A stretch of 64,000 nucleotides of DNA from an uncultured Balneola sp. GTDB lineage: Bacteria > Bacteroidota > Rhodothermia > Balneolales > Balneolaceae. Where the stretch lies: the NCBI GenBank assembly GCA_913058495.1, contig CAJXQC010000003.1, positions 1-64,000 of the forward strand, given 5' to 3'. Below the pieces are notes generated by a model. The model was given only the letters and a program-made list of their open reading frames with translations. It did no database searches and was not told the DNA's origin. The position numbers and the translations under genes were made by a program. Below, piece by piece: positions 8,495 to 16,827 of the stretch. Within the stretch, counting starts at the first letter, position 1, and every line of letters begins with the position of its first letter.

Positions 8495-9808
8495 TTAACC
8501 ATCCACTTTAGTTGGGTTTTTATTAACACCCGGAGTTCTGTTTAGAAACTCATCATATAATTCAGTATGTCTGCTTGTCATCGGGATTTTATATCCGTCG
8601 ATGAAAACATCCAGAATTTTTGTAGAAGTCTGGAAAGGATCTCCGGTAGAAACAAAGATATTTGCTTTCTTACCTACTTCGATGGAACCAAGCTGATCGC
8701 CCACGCCCATGATCTCAGCAGCATTGATCGTAATGGCCTTTAGCGCTTCTTCCTTACCCATGCCATAAGTAGCTGCAAAACCAGCGTTGTATGGAAGGTT
8801 ACGAGAATTCTCAGTATCCATTGTTCGCAGAGCAACTTTAATTCCTGCTTTCTGCATCAAGCCCGGATTTTTGTATGCCATATCGTAAGCATCAGAACCG
8901 CGGGTTGGTGTTGAAAGAACAGGTCCTGTAATAACAGGAAATCCGGCTTCAGCTATTTCATCTGCTACACGCCAGCCTTCAGCCACACCTGTAAGAACTA
9001 CATTTTCGTAGCCGCGCTCTTCAATCCATTCCAACGCACTCAGAATATCTTTAGCGGAGTTTACTTCTATGTAAAGCAGCACTTCGCCGTTTACAACTTT
9101 GGCGAGAGCTTCCATCTCCGGATAATACCGGGCAGCATCAGATTCTTTGATCTTTGCATATAGTTCTGCTTTATCAAAAGCATCATTGATTGTTTCCTGA
9201 GCTTTTTCACGAGCTTTCTCGATCTGTTCAGGAGTTCTTCGTCTCCAACCGCGTTGTGCGGAAGAAGGAAAGTTCATAACCACGCCTTTAGAACCTGCAA
9301 ACATCTGATCCGGAGTGTAACCGAAAAGACTGATAGTTGCAGCTGTTCCCGGAAGCGGGCCACCTGCCGGCATAGTTAAGGCTGAAGTTACACCACTAAC
9401 TCTTGTAACCGGAATAGCTACTGAATTTGGGTTAACAGCTGTTAAAGCCTGCATATTCGGTGTTATTTCACCAAATTCTCTGAAGTCATTAGCTTCGGAT
9501 ATACTGCCGATCTCTGATAGACCTAGGCGTGTTCCTGAATCGATCATTCCCGGATAGATCTCCTGTCCGGAATAATCAATAACCTGAGCATCGCCCGGAA
9601 TGTTGATGTCAGCTCCAACAGCTTCAATAATACCATTGTTAATTATGATGGTACCATTTTCTATAACTCCGTTTGTTACGGTATAGATCTTAGCATTGGT
9701 CAATGCAAATTTTGAATTATCGGCTCGTACTATTCCCCCATCATTTTGCGCAACGGCAAATAATGGCAGCAGTACAAGTACACTTAATATGGATATAAAT
9801 TTTTTCAT
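8495..9808 (-). CDS. Secreted amidohydrolase-fold protein lacking metal ligands (third of three)
   Basis: A 437-residue protein with a signal peptide (MKKFISILSVLVLLPLFAVAQ) and an amidohydrolase fold, recognised from TNAKIYTVTNGVIENGTI at the start and GSIEVGKKANIFVSTGDPF at the end. Where active enzymes have PGxIDxHxH this protein has YPGMIDSGTRLG, and the later ligand positions are also replaced (LLYIEVNSAKD instead of a VHCHS-type histidine, LTGVAEGWR instead of FQHANEA). It should therefore be unable to bind the usual binuclear zinc and may be a pseudo-enzyme partner of its intact neighbour. The ORF can open at a GTG at 9820 that overlaps the upstream TGA, but the ATG at 9808 is preferred because GAGGA precedes it and the signal peptide begins there. 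Confidence 0.82.
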   Translation of the reverse strand: MKKFISILSVLVLLPLFAVAQNDGGIVRADNSKFALTNAKIYTVTNGVIENGTIIINNGIIEAVGADINIPGDAQVIDYSGQEIYPGMIDSGTRLGLSEIGSISEANDFREFGEITPNMQALTAVNPNSVAIPVTRVSGVTSALTMPAGGPLPGTAATISLFGYTPDQMFAGSKGVVMNFPSSAQRGWRRRTPEQIEKAREKAQETINDAFDKAELYAKIKESDAARYYPEMEALAKVVNGEVLLYIEVNSAKDILSALEWIEERGYENVVLTGVAEGWRVADEIAEAGFPVITGPVLSTPTRGSDAYDMAYKNPGLMQKAGIKVALRTMDTENSRNLPYNAGFAATYGMGKEEALKAITINAAEIMGVGDQLGSIEVGKKANIFVSTGDPFQTSTKILDVFIDGYKIPMTSRHTELYDEFLNRTPGVNKNPTKVDG

Positions 9809-9816
9809 TTGGTTCC

Positions 9817-11193
9817 TCACTTGTTATTAAAGAGGTCAGTGAAATTCACAACATTAGCATCTTCCATGCATCTGTCATGATCATTAGCGTAAAGGATTTG
9901 AACATCCTCAACTGTAGATTCAGGATCTATATAGATTCTCTGGTCAGCAACATCATTCTCGATATCAAAATATTTTACACCGTCTACAAAAGTCATTTGA
10001 GGTACAGCATAAATAGACAACGGATGGTTATCAAAAATAGCAATATCGGCATCCTTTCCTTTTTCCAGGGATCCAACACGATTATCAATACCGAGTTGTT
10101 TCGCCGGGTTAAGAGTGATCAAAGCTAAAGCTTGGTTATCGGAAAGGTCTCCGTATTTCTGGGTTTTAGCTGCCTCATGGAATAAATGCCTGATTAATTC
10201 TCCTGAATCAGAGTTGATTGAAGTAGTTACTCCGTTTTCAGTTAGAATTGCTGCGTTATAAGCTGTGGAATAGTAAACTTCCAATTTATAAGCCCACCAA
10301 TCAGCGAATACAGAAGCAGAAGCTCCAAATTCAGCCAGTTCAGGAGCTACCTTATAAGCTTCGTTAGCATGTTGAAAAGTAAGTCTCTTGATTCCGAAAT
10401 CAGAGAAAACTTTCATCAGCATATAGATCTCATCGGCACGGTAAGAATGGCAATGAACCAGAACTTCACCTTCCAGAATATCAACCATAGTTTCCATACG
10501 TAAGCTGTATTCAGGAGCTACTTTTCTTGAACTCTTGTTCGAACGATATGCATTCCAGGCATCACGATATTTGATGGCGTCATTGAATGTATTTCTAAGC
10601 ATTGCTTCCACACCCATTCTGCTCTGAGGTTGAATACCTCTGGAACGTCCGCCTCTGGTCGGGTTTTCACCCAATGCAAACTTTATAGTTCTGGGAGCTC
10701 CTTCAAAGCGAAGATCTTCAGGATTTGTACTTCCCCAGCGTAGTTTTAAAGTTTCATTTTGTCCGCCTATCACATTTGCAGAACCATGCATTAAATGAAT
10801 AGATGTAACTCCACCGGCAAGTGCTCTGTAAATAGAAACATCAAGCGGATCAACAACATCTTCCATACTTACTTCAGCAGTAACCTGGCTGGTACCTTCA
10901 TTAATAGAAGTTCCTGCTATATGAGAGTGAGCGTCAATAATTCCAGGCATTACAAACTTCCCTGTTGCGTCAACTTCTTCAACGCCATTAGGAGTTTTTA
11001 GGTTTTTACCGATTCGGTCAATTTTACCATTGCGAACAAGAACATCAGTGTTCTCAAGCGTTCCGTCTGTAATAGTAATTACAGTTCCGTTCTTAATTAG
11101 TACATCTCCTTTTTTTGTTTGAGCCTGTAATGCAGAAACACACAGAAACAGAATAAAGAAGGAGGAAATTTTTATCATTTTGAATAATCTCAT
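9817..11193 (-). CDS. Secreted metal-dependent amidohydrolase (second of three, catalytically intact)
   Basis: A 458-residue exported amidohydrolase with N-terminal signal MIKISSFFILFLCVSALQAQ. Metal-binding motifs are present: GIIDAHSHIAG (His89 and His91), VHCHSYRADE, TFQHANEAYK, and a terminal aspartate in TSINSDSGELIRH. The family includes imidazolonepropionase-like and prolidase-like enzymes that cleave cyclic amides or dipeptides; the substrate here cannot be deduced. The track start at 11277 lies far inside the upstream gene. The ATG at 11193, one base after the upstream stop and preceded by GATGAGG, is the likely start. It is translationally coupled to both neighbours, which are similar proteins without metal ligands. 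Confidence 0.85.
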   Translation of the reverse strand: MRLFKMIKISSFFILFLCVSALQAQTKKGDVLIKNGTVITITDGTLENTDVLVRNGKIDRIGKNLKTPNGVEEVDATGKFVMPGIIDAHSHIAGTSINEGTSQVTAEVSMEDVVDPLDVSIYRALAGGVTSIHLMHGSANVIGGQNETLKLRWGSTNPEDLRFEGAPRTIKFALGENPTRGGRSRGIQPQSRMGVEAMLRNTFNDAIKYRDAWNAYRSNKSSRKVAPEYSLRMETMVDILEGEVLVHCHSYRADEIYMLMKVFSDFGIKRLTFQHANEAYKVAPELAEFGASASVFADWWAYKLEVYYSTAYNAAILTENGVTTSINSDSGELIRHLFHEAAKTQKYGDLSDNQALALITLNPAKQLGIDNRVGSLEKGKDADIAIFDNHPLSIYAVPQMTFVDGVKYFDIENDVADQRIYIDPESTVEDVQILYANDHDRCMEDANVVNFTDLFNNK

Positions 11194-11194
11194 T

Positions 11195-12880
11195 TTAAGC
11201 CTCATCTTTTGTTGCTTGAATTGGGAAAGTAAAGTTAAAAGCTGCAACACTCGCTTCAGCATCGTAGTTTTTTCCATCTATAACACCTTCAACAACAATA
11301 TCCACGGATTGACCACCTGCATCAATGGAGAAGTCAAATGTAAGTTCACTATTCAGAAAACTAATGTTTTGAAGATCTACATCAGGGGTTCCGTCATTGC
11401 TTGACATTACGCCGGTTAAAATTCCGGATTCATTCTTGAAGACCATTTTCCCTGTTTGAGTTCCTTGAGGTGTAGTAAATTCGTAACTCCATGAACCAAT
11501 TACAGCTTCCATATTAGCAGGAGAGGCAGCACCATCTTCTGTTTTACGTGCGCCTGTTTTCAGATCATACTCGTATTTGTCACCATCAACAAAAACATAT
11601 TTGATTTGTGATTCCTTATCAAAATAAGCGCCTTTGGAAACAATCAGATTTCCAATTTTTCCTTCATCAAGCGTTCCTGTTATGTCGCTAATTCCCAAAA
11701 GATCAGCTGCATTAGTAGTTAAAGCAGCAAGGGCTTCATCTTCACTCAATCCATTTTCAATTATGGTAAGCAGATTATCTTTCAATTGGTTCGAGCGTGA
11801 GTCAATAGAAGAAAAACCAAATTTGATTCCGGCTTTTTGAAGATCCGCATATTGAGAAACGTACTTTTTATAAAATTCCATTCGTCGTTCTTCGAGCTGT
11901 TTCACTTCATCAGATTTATCGTCCTCTTTACTGTTCTTAGGTTCTTTCGGAAGTTCCAGAGACATAAAAACTTTTGTGCCTGAACTTTTAATTTCATCAG
12001 CTAGATCCCAGCCTTCCTGAAGATTTCCAAGCACCAGATTAAATCGGAGTTCTTTCTGTAATCTCATTGCTCTTCTTGCTTCCAAAGAATTAGAAGCGTT
12101 ATAAAAGATCGGTTGTTGTTTATCTATAACCGGATAGAAAGCTTCTGAAACTCTGTCTCTTGTAGGACGGGAAATTCCGGATGGGTTAGAAGCGTACAAT
12201 TCAGAATGATTCTTAGAAAGCTCTGCATTCTTGTACAGATCTCTAAATTTCGCCATAATTCCCAAAGTATTACCCGGGTATGCTCCGGGAGCGCCAGAGA
12301 ATTGTGAATAAAGAGAAGATCCTTCGGATAAGATCAACTTATCAGGATGGTCAGCATCCCGAAGAAGTATTAAAGCTCCTGAACCGGGAAGCATTCTTCC
12401 GTAGGGAACTGTATGAGAAACCGTAAAACCTACTTTACGCATAGCTTCAATACTGTTTTCATCTACCTTGATCTGTTCAATTACTTGATGCTCAGGTGTA
12501 ATTCCTGCATAGCTGTTTGGTGGATCCGGAGTAAATAAATTATCAGGACGTTCCGGACTTTGAGGTCTGTCAGCACCCGTATTTGACATCCCGTCAATAA
12601 ATCCTGGATAAATAAACATATCAGTGCCGTCAAGCACTTCTGCGTTACTTGGTATATTCACATTTTTGCCAATGGCAGTAATCAACCCGTCTGTAATTAC
12701 AATGGTACCCTCTTCCATTACTTTTCCGGGAGACTGAACAATCGTAGCATTAGTTATCGCGTAAGTACGAGTTGCAGGAGATTCCCCGGTAGGATCGCTT
12801 TGAGCATGTGTATTGCTCATAAATCCGATCAACGGAAGAACGAATAACAGACGAAAAAAAGTTTTTCGTATTAGTTTCAT
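11195..12880 (-). CDS. Secreted amidohydrolase-fold protein lacking metal ligands, with extra C-terminal domain (first of three)
   Basis: A 561-residue protein with a signal peptide (LLFVLPLIGFMSNTHAQ). Residues up to about 440 follow the amidohydrolase pattern (ITNATIVQSPGKVMEEGTI, GTLDEGKIGNLIVSKG), but the HxH position reads YPGFIDGMSNTG and the other histidine sites are also lost (PIFYNASNSLEA, LVLGNLQEGW). Residues about 450-561 form an added beta-rich domain (GSWSYEFTTPQGTQTGKMVF) resembling a lipocalin-like or calycin-like barrel; this is an inference from strand pattern. The gene leads the three-gene run and is 1 bp from the next start, so the products are probably made together and may form a complex. 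Confidence 0.8.
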   Translation of the reverse strand: MKLIRKTFFRLLFVLPLIGFMSNTHAQSDPTGESPATRTYAITNATIVQSPGKVMEEGTIVITDGLITAIGKNVNIPSNAEVLDGTDMFIYPGFIDGMSNTGADRPQSPERPDNLFTPDPPNSYAGITPEHQVIEQIKVDENSIEAMRKVGFTVSHTVPYGRMLPGSGALILLRDADHPDKLILSEGSSLYSQFSGAPGAYPGNTLGIMAKFRDLYKNAELSKNHSELYASNPSGISRPTRDRVSEAFYPVIDKQQPIFYNASNSLEARRAMRLQKELRFNLVLGNLQEGWDLADEIKSSGTKVFMSLELPKEPKNSKEDDKSDEVKQLEERRMEFYKKYVSQYADLQKAGIKFGFSSIDSRSNQLKDNLLTIIENGLSEDEALAALTTNAADLLGISDITGTLDEGKIGNLIVSKGAYFDKESQIKYVFVDGDKYEYDLKTGARKTEDGAASPANMEAVIGSWSYEFTTPQGTQTGKMVFKNESGILTGVMSSNDGTPDVDLQNISFLNSELTFDFSIDAGGQSVDIVVEGVIDGKNYDAEASVAAFNFTFPIQATKDEA

Positions 12881-12996
12881 TCTTGAATGTTAAGTTAGTT
12901 TAAGTTGGTTGGCGCTAATATATCTTATTGAAGCCGTACAAGCTAAATAATCACGAACCAATTAAGTAAAAATGTGTTTAACTGATAAGTGGAATT

Positions 12997-13875
12997 TTAT
13001 TTACCACTAACAACTACTGCAAGTTTACCATCATGGTATGCGAGACGAGTGATGTCATCCAGTTGGTATTCGGACAGATCAGAAATTAACTGCCATTTCT
13101 TTTCAGTTTCTTTTGTAAGGTCGTAATAATAAAGTTCACTCCCTTTACCCATCACAATTGTGGTAGAATTTAACCAAACCATATCTTCAACTTCAGGAAG
13201 TGTATTGGCTAAGGTTTCAAAGGTCTTTGATTCGGGGTAATATGCTTTGATCAACCAATCTTCATTATTTTTGTTGATGAAACTTACAGCATCTTTTCCG
13301 GGGATTTTATGCAAGGACCTTCCCGGATTATCACCCAGCACTTTTTTTTCTCCGGTGCTTATGGTGTGTTGCTGAAAGGTGGAGGGTGTATCTGCATCGG
13401 CAAGTACAAAGCAGAAATAAATATCATTTGTATACCAGGCGTAATAACCTATAATAACTTCACTTTCAAGGATTACAGGTTCGGGTTGAGAATGAGTTGT
13501 TTTCCAGAATTGTTGTGTGCCTTCTTCTGATAAAATTATAAAGGAAACGCTAAATCTATCGGGAGTTTGTACTGGAGAATATTCACTCAATTCAGGGGTA
13601 TTATTTAGATATGCCAACTCACCGCTTTCCAAACTATAGAGTGCTATATCTGTCTGTCCGTTACGGGCTGAGGACAAGAAGATTCCTGAACCATCAACTA
13701 AAAAAGAAGGTTGATTGTCGTACCCTTCATTATCGGAAATATTTTTCGGATTACTTAATTGATATCCTTCTTGTAGTTCAGTCAGATCAAATAAATAAAC
13801 TTCAGTTGCTGGCTGTGCAAGAGCCTGGGAGGAAAGAATAAAATAAGCAAGAATCAGTAGTGAGTATATTTTCAT
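12997..13875 (-). CDS. Exported TolB-like beta-propeller protein
   Basis: A 292-residue protein from the ATG at 13875, where a signal peptide begins (MKIYSLLILAYFILSSQALAQ); the track start 33 bp earlier adds only a hydrophilic leader. The mature part has PD40/WD40-like blades with segments such as DNQPSFLVDGSGIFLSSARNG and LSEYSPVQTPDRFSVSFI, close to periplasmic TolB-type propellers. These usually mediate protein-protein contacts and have no catalysis of their own. It lies 116 bp after the amidohydrolase cluster start and is divergent from the lipoprotein propellers at 14 kb. The true partner is unknown. Confidence 0.7.
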   Translation of the reverse strand: MKIYSLLILAYFILSSQALAQPATEVYLFDLTELQEGYQLSNPKNISDNEGYDNQPSFLVDGSGIFLSSARNGQTDIALYSLESGELAYLNNTPELSEYSPVQTPDRFSVSFIILSEEGTQQFWKTTHSQPEPVILESEVIIGYYAWYTNDIYFCFVLADADTPSTFQQHTISTGEKKVLGDNPGRSLHKIPGKDAVSFINKNNEDWLIKAYYPESKTFETLANTLPEVEDMVWLNSTTIVMGKGSELYYYDLTKETEKKWQLISDLSEYQLDDITRLAYHDGKLAVVVSGK

Positions 13876-14016
13876 GTTGTTATAGATATTATTATCGAAA
13901 TGATTCACATAATAATAAAGCTGAGAGTTAAAAGGGTAATTATGGCTTGTAACGTAATTTATACATTGAACAAGTGGTGCTATAAAAAAGATAAGTATTA
14001 TTAGTAACTTGTATAT

Positions 14017-15096
14017 ATGAAAATATATCTCCTCATATTTTTGTTAACTGTCTCGGCCATGCTGACGAATACCGCCTGCGATACCACCGGAACCAAAGAT
14101 GAGCCGGAATACCTCGAATTCCCTCTTCCTGTAAATGAGAAGATCTCAAAGCTATACGATTGTTGCGATAAACCCGACAGGGTGGGCTACCGGAATTACC
14201 ACTTTGCTGAATGGTATCCCGGAGAGGTGTACACAACTACTCAGATGCGAAAGTTGACCTTAGAACCCAGTATTTCTATTCCATTTGTCGTTGACGAAGA
14301 ACTCATTGAAGGGGACGTAATGTATATGACCAAAAGCGAAGCAGAAAACAGGTTATATACTGTTCGAACAAAATTTTATAAAGAATCAGAGGGTTGGCTA
14401 AATATATATGATATAGAAGCTAAAACATTTACTACCATTCGCGACAGCAGCTACAACATTTCCTCCATTCGGATTCGAGAGCTTTCCGATGGTTCTTTGC
14501 TGAAAGTCTATTACAGCTACGGCAATGAAGACACCGGGTTAGAAGCCGGTTATTACCGCCTGAGCGAGACCGGTCCACCTGATGAGTTGCTGCTTGCGCA
14601 TTCGAATCCCGATGGGCCCAAAGAAACCATTAATGGCTTTGATCTGTCTCCCGATGGTTCTACGCTGCTGTATCCGATTCAACCCGATTTAGTTCCGGGA
14701 CCTGCAGCGTATGGAGGACCACGACCTGAGCTTGCAAAGTTGAACTTGAACACAGGACTCAGGGATACACTTCCGATACAATTTGATCTGCAACAATTCC
14801 TGTGGGCACGCTACCACCCAAGCGGAGAAAAGTTGGTGGTCAGTAACTATCCGCGGAACATCGTGGGAACTGCGAGAATATCGGTGGATTTAGATTCTAT
14901 GTATGTTGTGGACTTAAATACTTTTCAGCGACGTCCTCTGGACACCCGCACCTGGGATCAGCACTACACAGCTGATATTTTTCCAAGCTGGAGCCCGGAT
15001 GGCAACTATCTGATTTACAGCAGTGGGAAGGTGAATCCTAATAGTCCTTCTATAGGTACTTACTCCATTTATACCATGGATATGACGGAAGATTAA
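14017..15096 (+). CDS. Beta-propeller lipoprotein, copy 1 of a tandem pair
   Basis: A 359-residue lipoprotein: the signal sequence ends in a lipobox (LTNTAC) and cysteine 21 would be acylated. Downstream are TolB/PD40-type repeats, for example GFDLSPDGSTLLYPI, WARYHPSGEKLVVSNY and FPSWSPDGNYLIYSSG, each a typical xSPDGxxL blade motif. An early Cys-Cys pair (YDCCDKPD) is shared with the neighbour and might form a disulfide. The gene at 15164 is a paralogue with the same layout, with long stretches of near-identical DNA. Function is unknown; a surface or periplasmic scaffold role is the reasonable guess. Confidence 0.75.
   Translation: MKIYLLIFLLTVSAMLTNTACDTTGTKDEPEYLEFPLPVNEKISKLYDCCDKPDRVGYRNYHFAEWYPGEVYTTTQMRKLTLEPSISIPFVVDEELIEGDVMYMTKSEAENRLYTVRTKFYKESEGWLNIYDIEAKTFTTIRDSSYNISSIRIRELSDGSLLKVYYSYGNEDTGLEAGYYRLSETGPPDELLLAHSNPDGPKETINGFDLSPDGSTLLYPIQPDLVPGPAAYGGPRPELAKLNLNTGLRDTLPIQFDLQQFLWARYHPSGEKLVVSNYPRNIVGTARISVDLDSMYVVDLNTFQRRPLDTRTWDQHYTADIFPSWSPDGNYLIYSSGKVNPNSPSIGTYSIYTMDMTED
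14439..14680 (+). repeat. Tandem duplication, unit 1 core
   Basis: This stretch recurs at 15592-15833, with an offset of 1153 bp. It includes a 32-bp exact match starting CCTGATGAGTTGCTGCTTGC. It is part of the duplicated lipoprotein genes. Confidence 0.85.
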
Positions 15097-15163
15097 CCAA
15101 AGCAACATTTAAAGAATGTGTTATTTATGTCTATTTTAATTAAGTGATTACAACCCTTATAGC

Positions 15164-16246
15164 ATGAAAACTCCCATCTATATACTATTTTGTGCAAGCT
15201 TTTTTTTACTGGCTACCGCATGCGATACCACCGAGCCGGGGGAACCTGCTGAGCTTTTCCCTGCCCCTGTTAACGAAAAGATCAGTGAATTAAGATATTG
15301 TTGCGATGATCCATTCAATGAAGGACCTCCGGTATATGGAAGCGGTGACTATCATTTAGCCGAATGGAGTCCGGGGGAGATATACACAGTAATTCAATTG
15401 CGCAAACTAACTTTAGAACCCAGAACATCTGTGCCCTTTGTTACAGGAGAAGAGTACATAGGAAGCAATGCTATGTACATGACGAAAAGTCTTACTGAAA
15501 ATAAATTATATACCGTACAAGTAGCAGTGTATGGTGAATCGGTAGGCCGGTTAGACACTTATGATTTAACCTCCAGGGAGTTTACCACCATCCGCGATAG
15601 CAGCTACAATATTTCCTCCATTCGTATACGAGAGCTTCAAGACGGTTCTCTACTCAAAGTCTACTACAGCTACGGCAATACAGACACCGGACTGGAAGCC
15701 GGCTATTACCGCCTGAGCGAGACCGGACCGCCTGATGAGTTGCTGCTTGCGCATTCGAATCCTGATGGGCCCAAAGAAACCATTAATGGTTTTGACCTGT
15801 CCCCGGACGGCTCCACGCTGTTGTATCCTGTCCATCACGCTTTCGTACGCGGAGATGTTTATGGCGGACCACCCCCAACGCTGGTGCGATTGAACCTGAG
15901 CACGGGACTCCGAGATACCCTTCCGGTAACCTTTAACCAACAACAGTTTTTGTGGGCACGCTACCACCCGAGTGGAGAGAAGTTGGTGGTGAGTAATTAC
16001 CCGCGCAATATAGTTGGAATAGGTTATAGATCAGTGGATTTAGATTCGATGTACATTGTAGACTTAAATGACTACAGCCGCCGGGCATTGGACACACGTA
16101 CTTGGGTACATTATTACTCAGCCGACATCTTCCCTGATTGGAGTCCTGATGGAAACTACCTGATTTATAGTAGTGGAGTAATATTTCAGTCAGATTTAGA
16201 TATCGGTACTTATTCCATTTACACCATGGATATGACGGAAGATTAA
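15164..16246 (+). CDS. Beta-propeller lipoprotein, copy 2 of a tandem pair
   Basis: A 360-residue paralogue of the preceding gene, 67 bp downstream. The signal peptide ends in LLATAC, a lipobox. It retains the Cys-Cys pair (RYCCDDPF) and the blade motifs GFDLSPDGSTLLYPV, WARYHPSGEKLVVSNY and FPDWSPDGNYLIYSSG. Divergence is strongest in the first 140 residues, while the central segment beginning IRDSSYNISSIRIREL and the end YSIYTMDMTED are almost unchanged. The uneven pattern suggests either different constraint along the protein or partial gene conversion between copies. Confidence 0.75.
   Translation: MKTPIYILFCASFFLLATACDTTEPGEPAELFPAPVNEKISELRYCCDDPFNEGPPVYGSGDYHLAEWSPGEIYTVIQLRKLTLEPRTSVPFVTGEEYIGSNAMYMTKSLTENKLYTVQVAVYGESVGRLDTYDLTSREFTTIRDSSYNISSIRIRELQDGSLLKVYYSYGNTDTGLEAGYYRLSETGPPDELLLAHSNPDGPKETINGFDLSPDGSTLLYPVHHAFVRGDVYGGPPPTLVRLNLSTGLRDTLPVTFNQQQFLWARYHPSGEKLVVSNYPRNIVGIGYRSVDLDSMYIVDLNDYSRRALDTRTWVHYYSADIFPDWSPDGNYLIYSSGVIFQSDLDIGTYSIYTMDMTED
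15592..15833 (+). repeat. Tandem duplication, unit 2 core
   Basis: Second copy of the 14439-14680 segment. Differences are mostly at third codon positions, and they are spread unevenly, with runs of exact identity. Confidence 0.85.
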
Positions 16247-16282
16247 CCAAAGTAAAAAAGTGACAAAATCGCCAGAGAATTA

Positions 16283-16717
16283 TTATAGTTTAGTGGGCTT
16301 CATTCGGGAAAAGGGGTAGCCATTACATCCGGTTTTGGGATTTGATCGATCTACCACATTAACTGCTTCAGCTGAATCTGGAGTAGCGGCGTTGTAAGCA
16401 CTCAGGCAAAATCCCCATTCATAAGTAGCCATGTTTTCAAACTCTACCCAATCAATTCTGGAATACAGGTTTGGATCATATGAGTTTAAAGAATCATTTT
16501 GAGCTATAAAATACTGATCATCTAAATTCCATTTCAGGATATGGAAACGGGTACCCGGCTTCTGATAAAATACTTTTTCAGTTAATTCGTATTCAATATT
16601 GTAATCATCCTGAAAAGAACCGATCAGGTACTCAGGTACTTTTTGGGAGGTGGAGGTGCAACTGACGCATAGAGTTGCAGAAATAAACAAGAGAATAATA
16701 TGCGAAGAAGTTTTCAT
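16283..16717 (-). CDS. Small lipoprotein of unknown function
   Basis: A 144-residue protein with a short signal peptide and lipobox (LCVSC). The mature part is hydrophilic and has no motif I recognise; it contains segments such as EYLIGSFQDDYNIEYELTEK and two further cysteines near the C-terminus (FCLSAYN and TGCNGYPF), which may form a disulfide. The phrase YLIGSFQDDYNIEYEL could be the start of a small beta-barrel. It is convergent with the lipoprotein pair and divergent from the large secreted nuclease-like gene. Confidence 0.6.
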   Translation of the reverse strand: MKTSSHIILLFISATLCVSCTSTSQKVPEYLIGSFQDDYNIEYELTEKVFYQKPGTRFHILKWNLDDQYFIAQNDSLNSYDPNLYSRIDWVEFENMATYEWGFCLSAYNAATPDSAEAVNVVDRSNPKTGCNGYPFSRMKPTKL

Positions 16718-16827
16718 AAACGAAGGTAAAGAAACTATACTTCATATTTTAATTCATTAATTTTTACGCAGAGTTAATAAGAGAATGGTATCTTTAAATC
16801 TGTTTTCAATACACATTAAATATTTAT

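Noticed and set aside
9817-11277. Track start of the second amidohydrolase at 11277
   Set aside because: It would overlap the upstream gene by 83 bp and place a charged leader before the signal peptide; ATG 11193 fits better.
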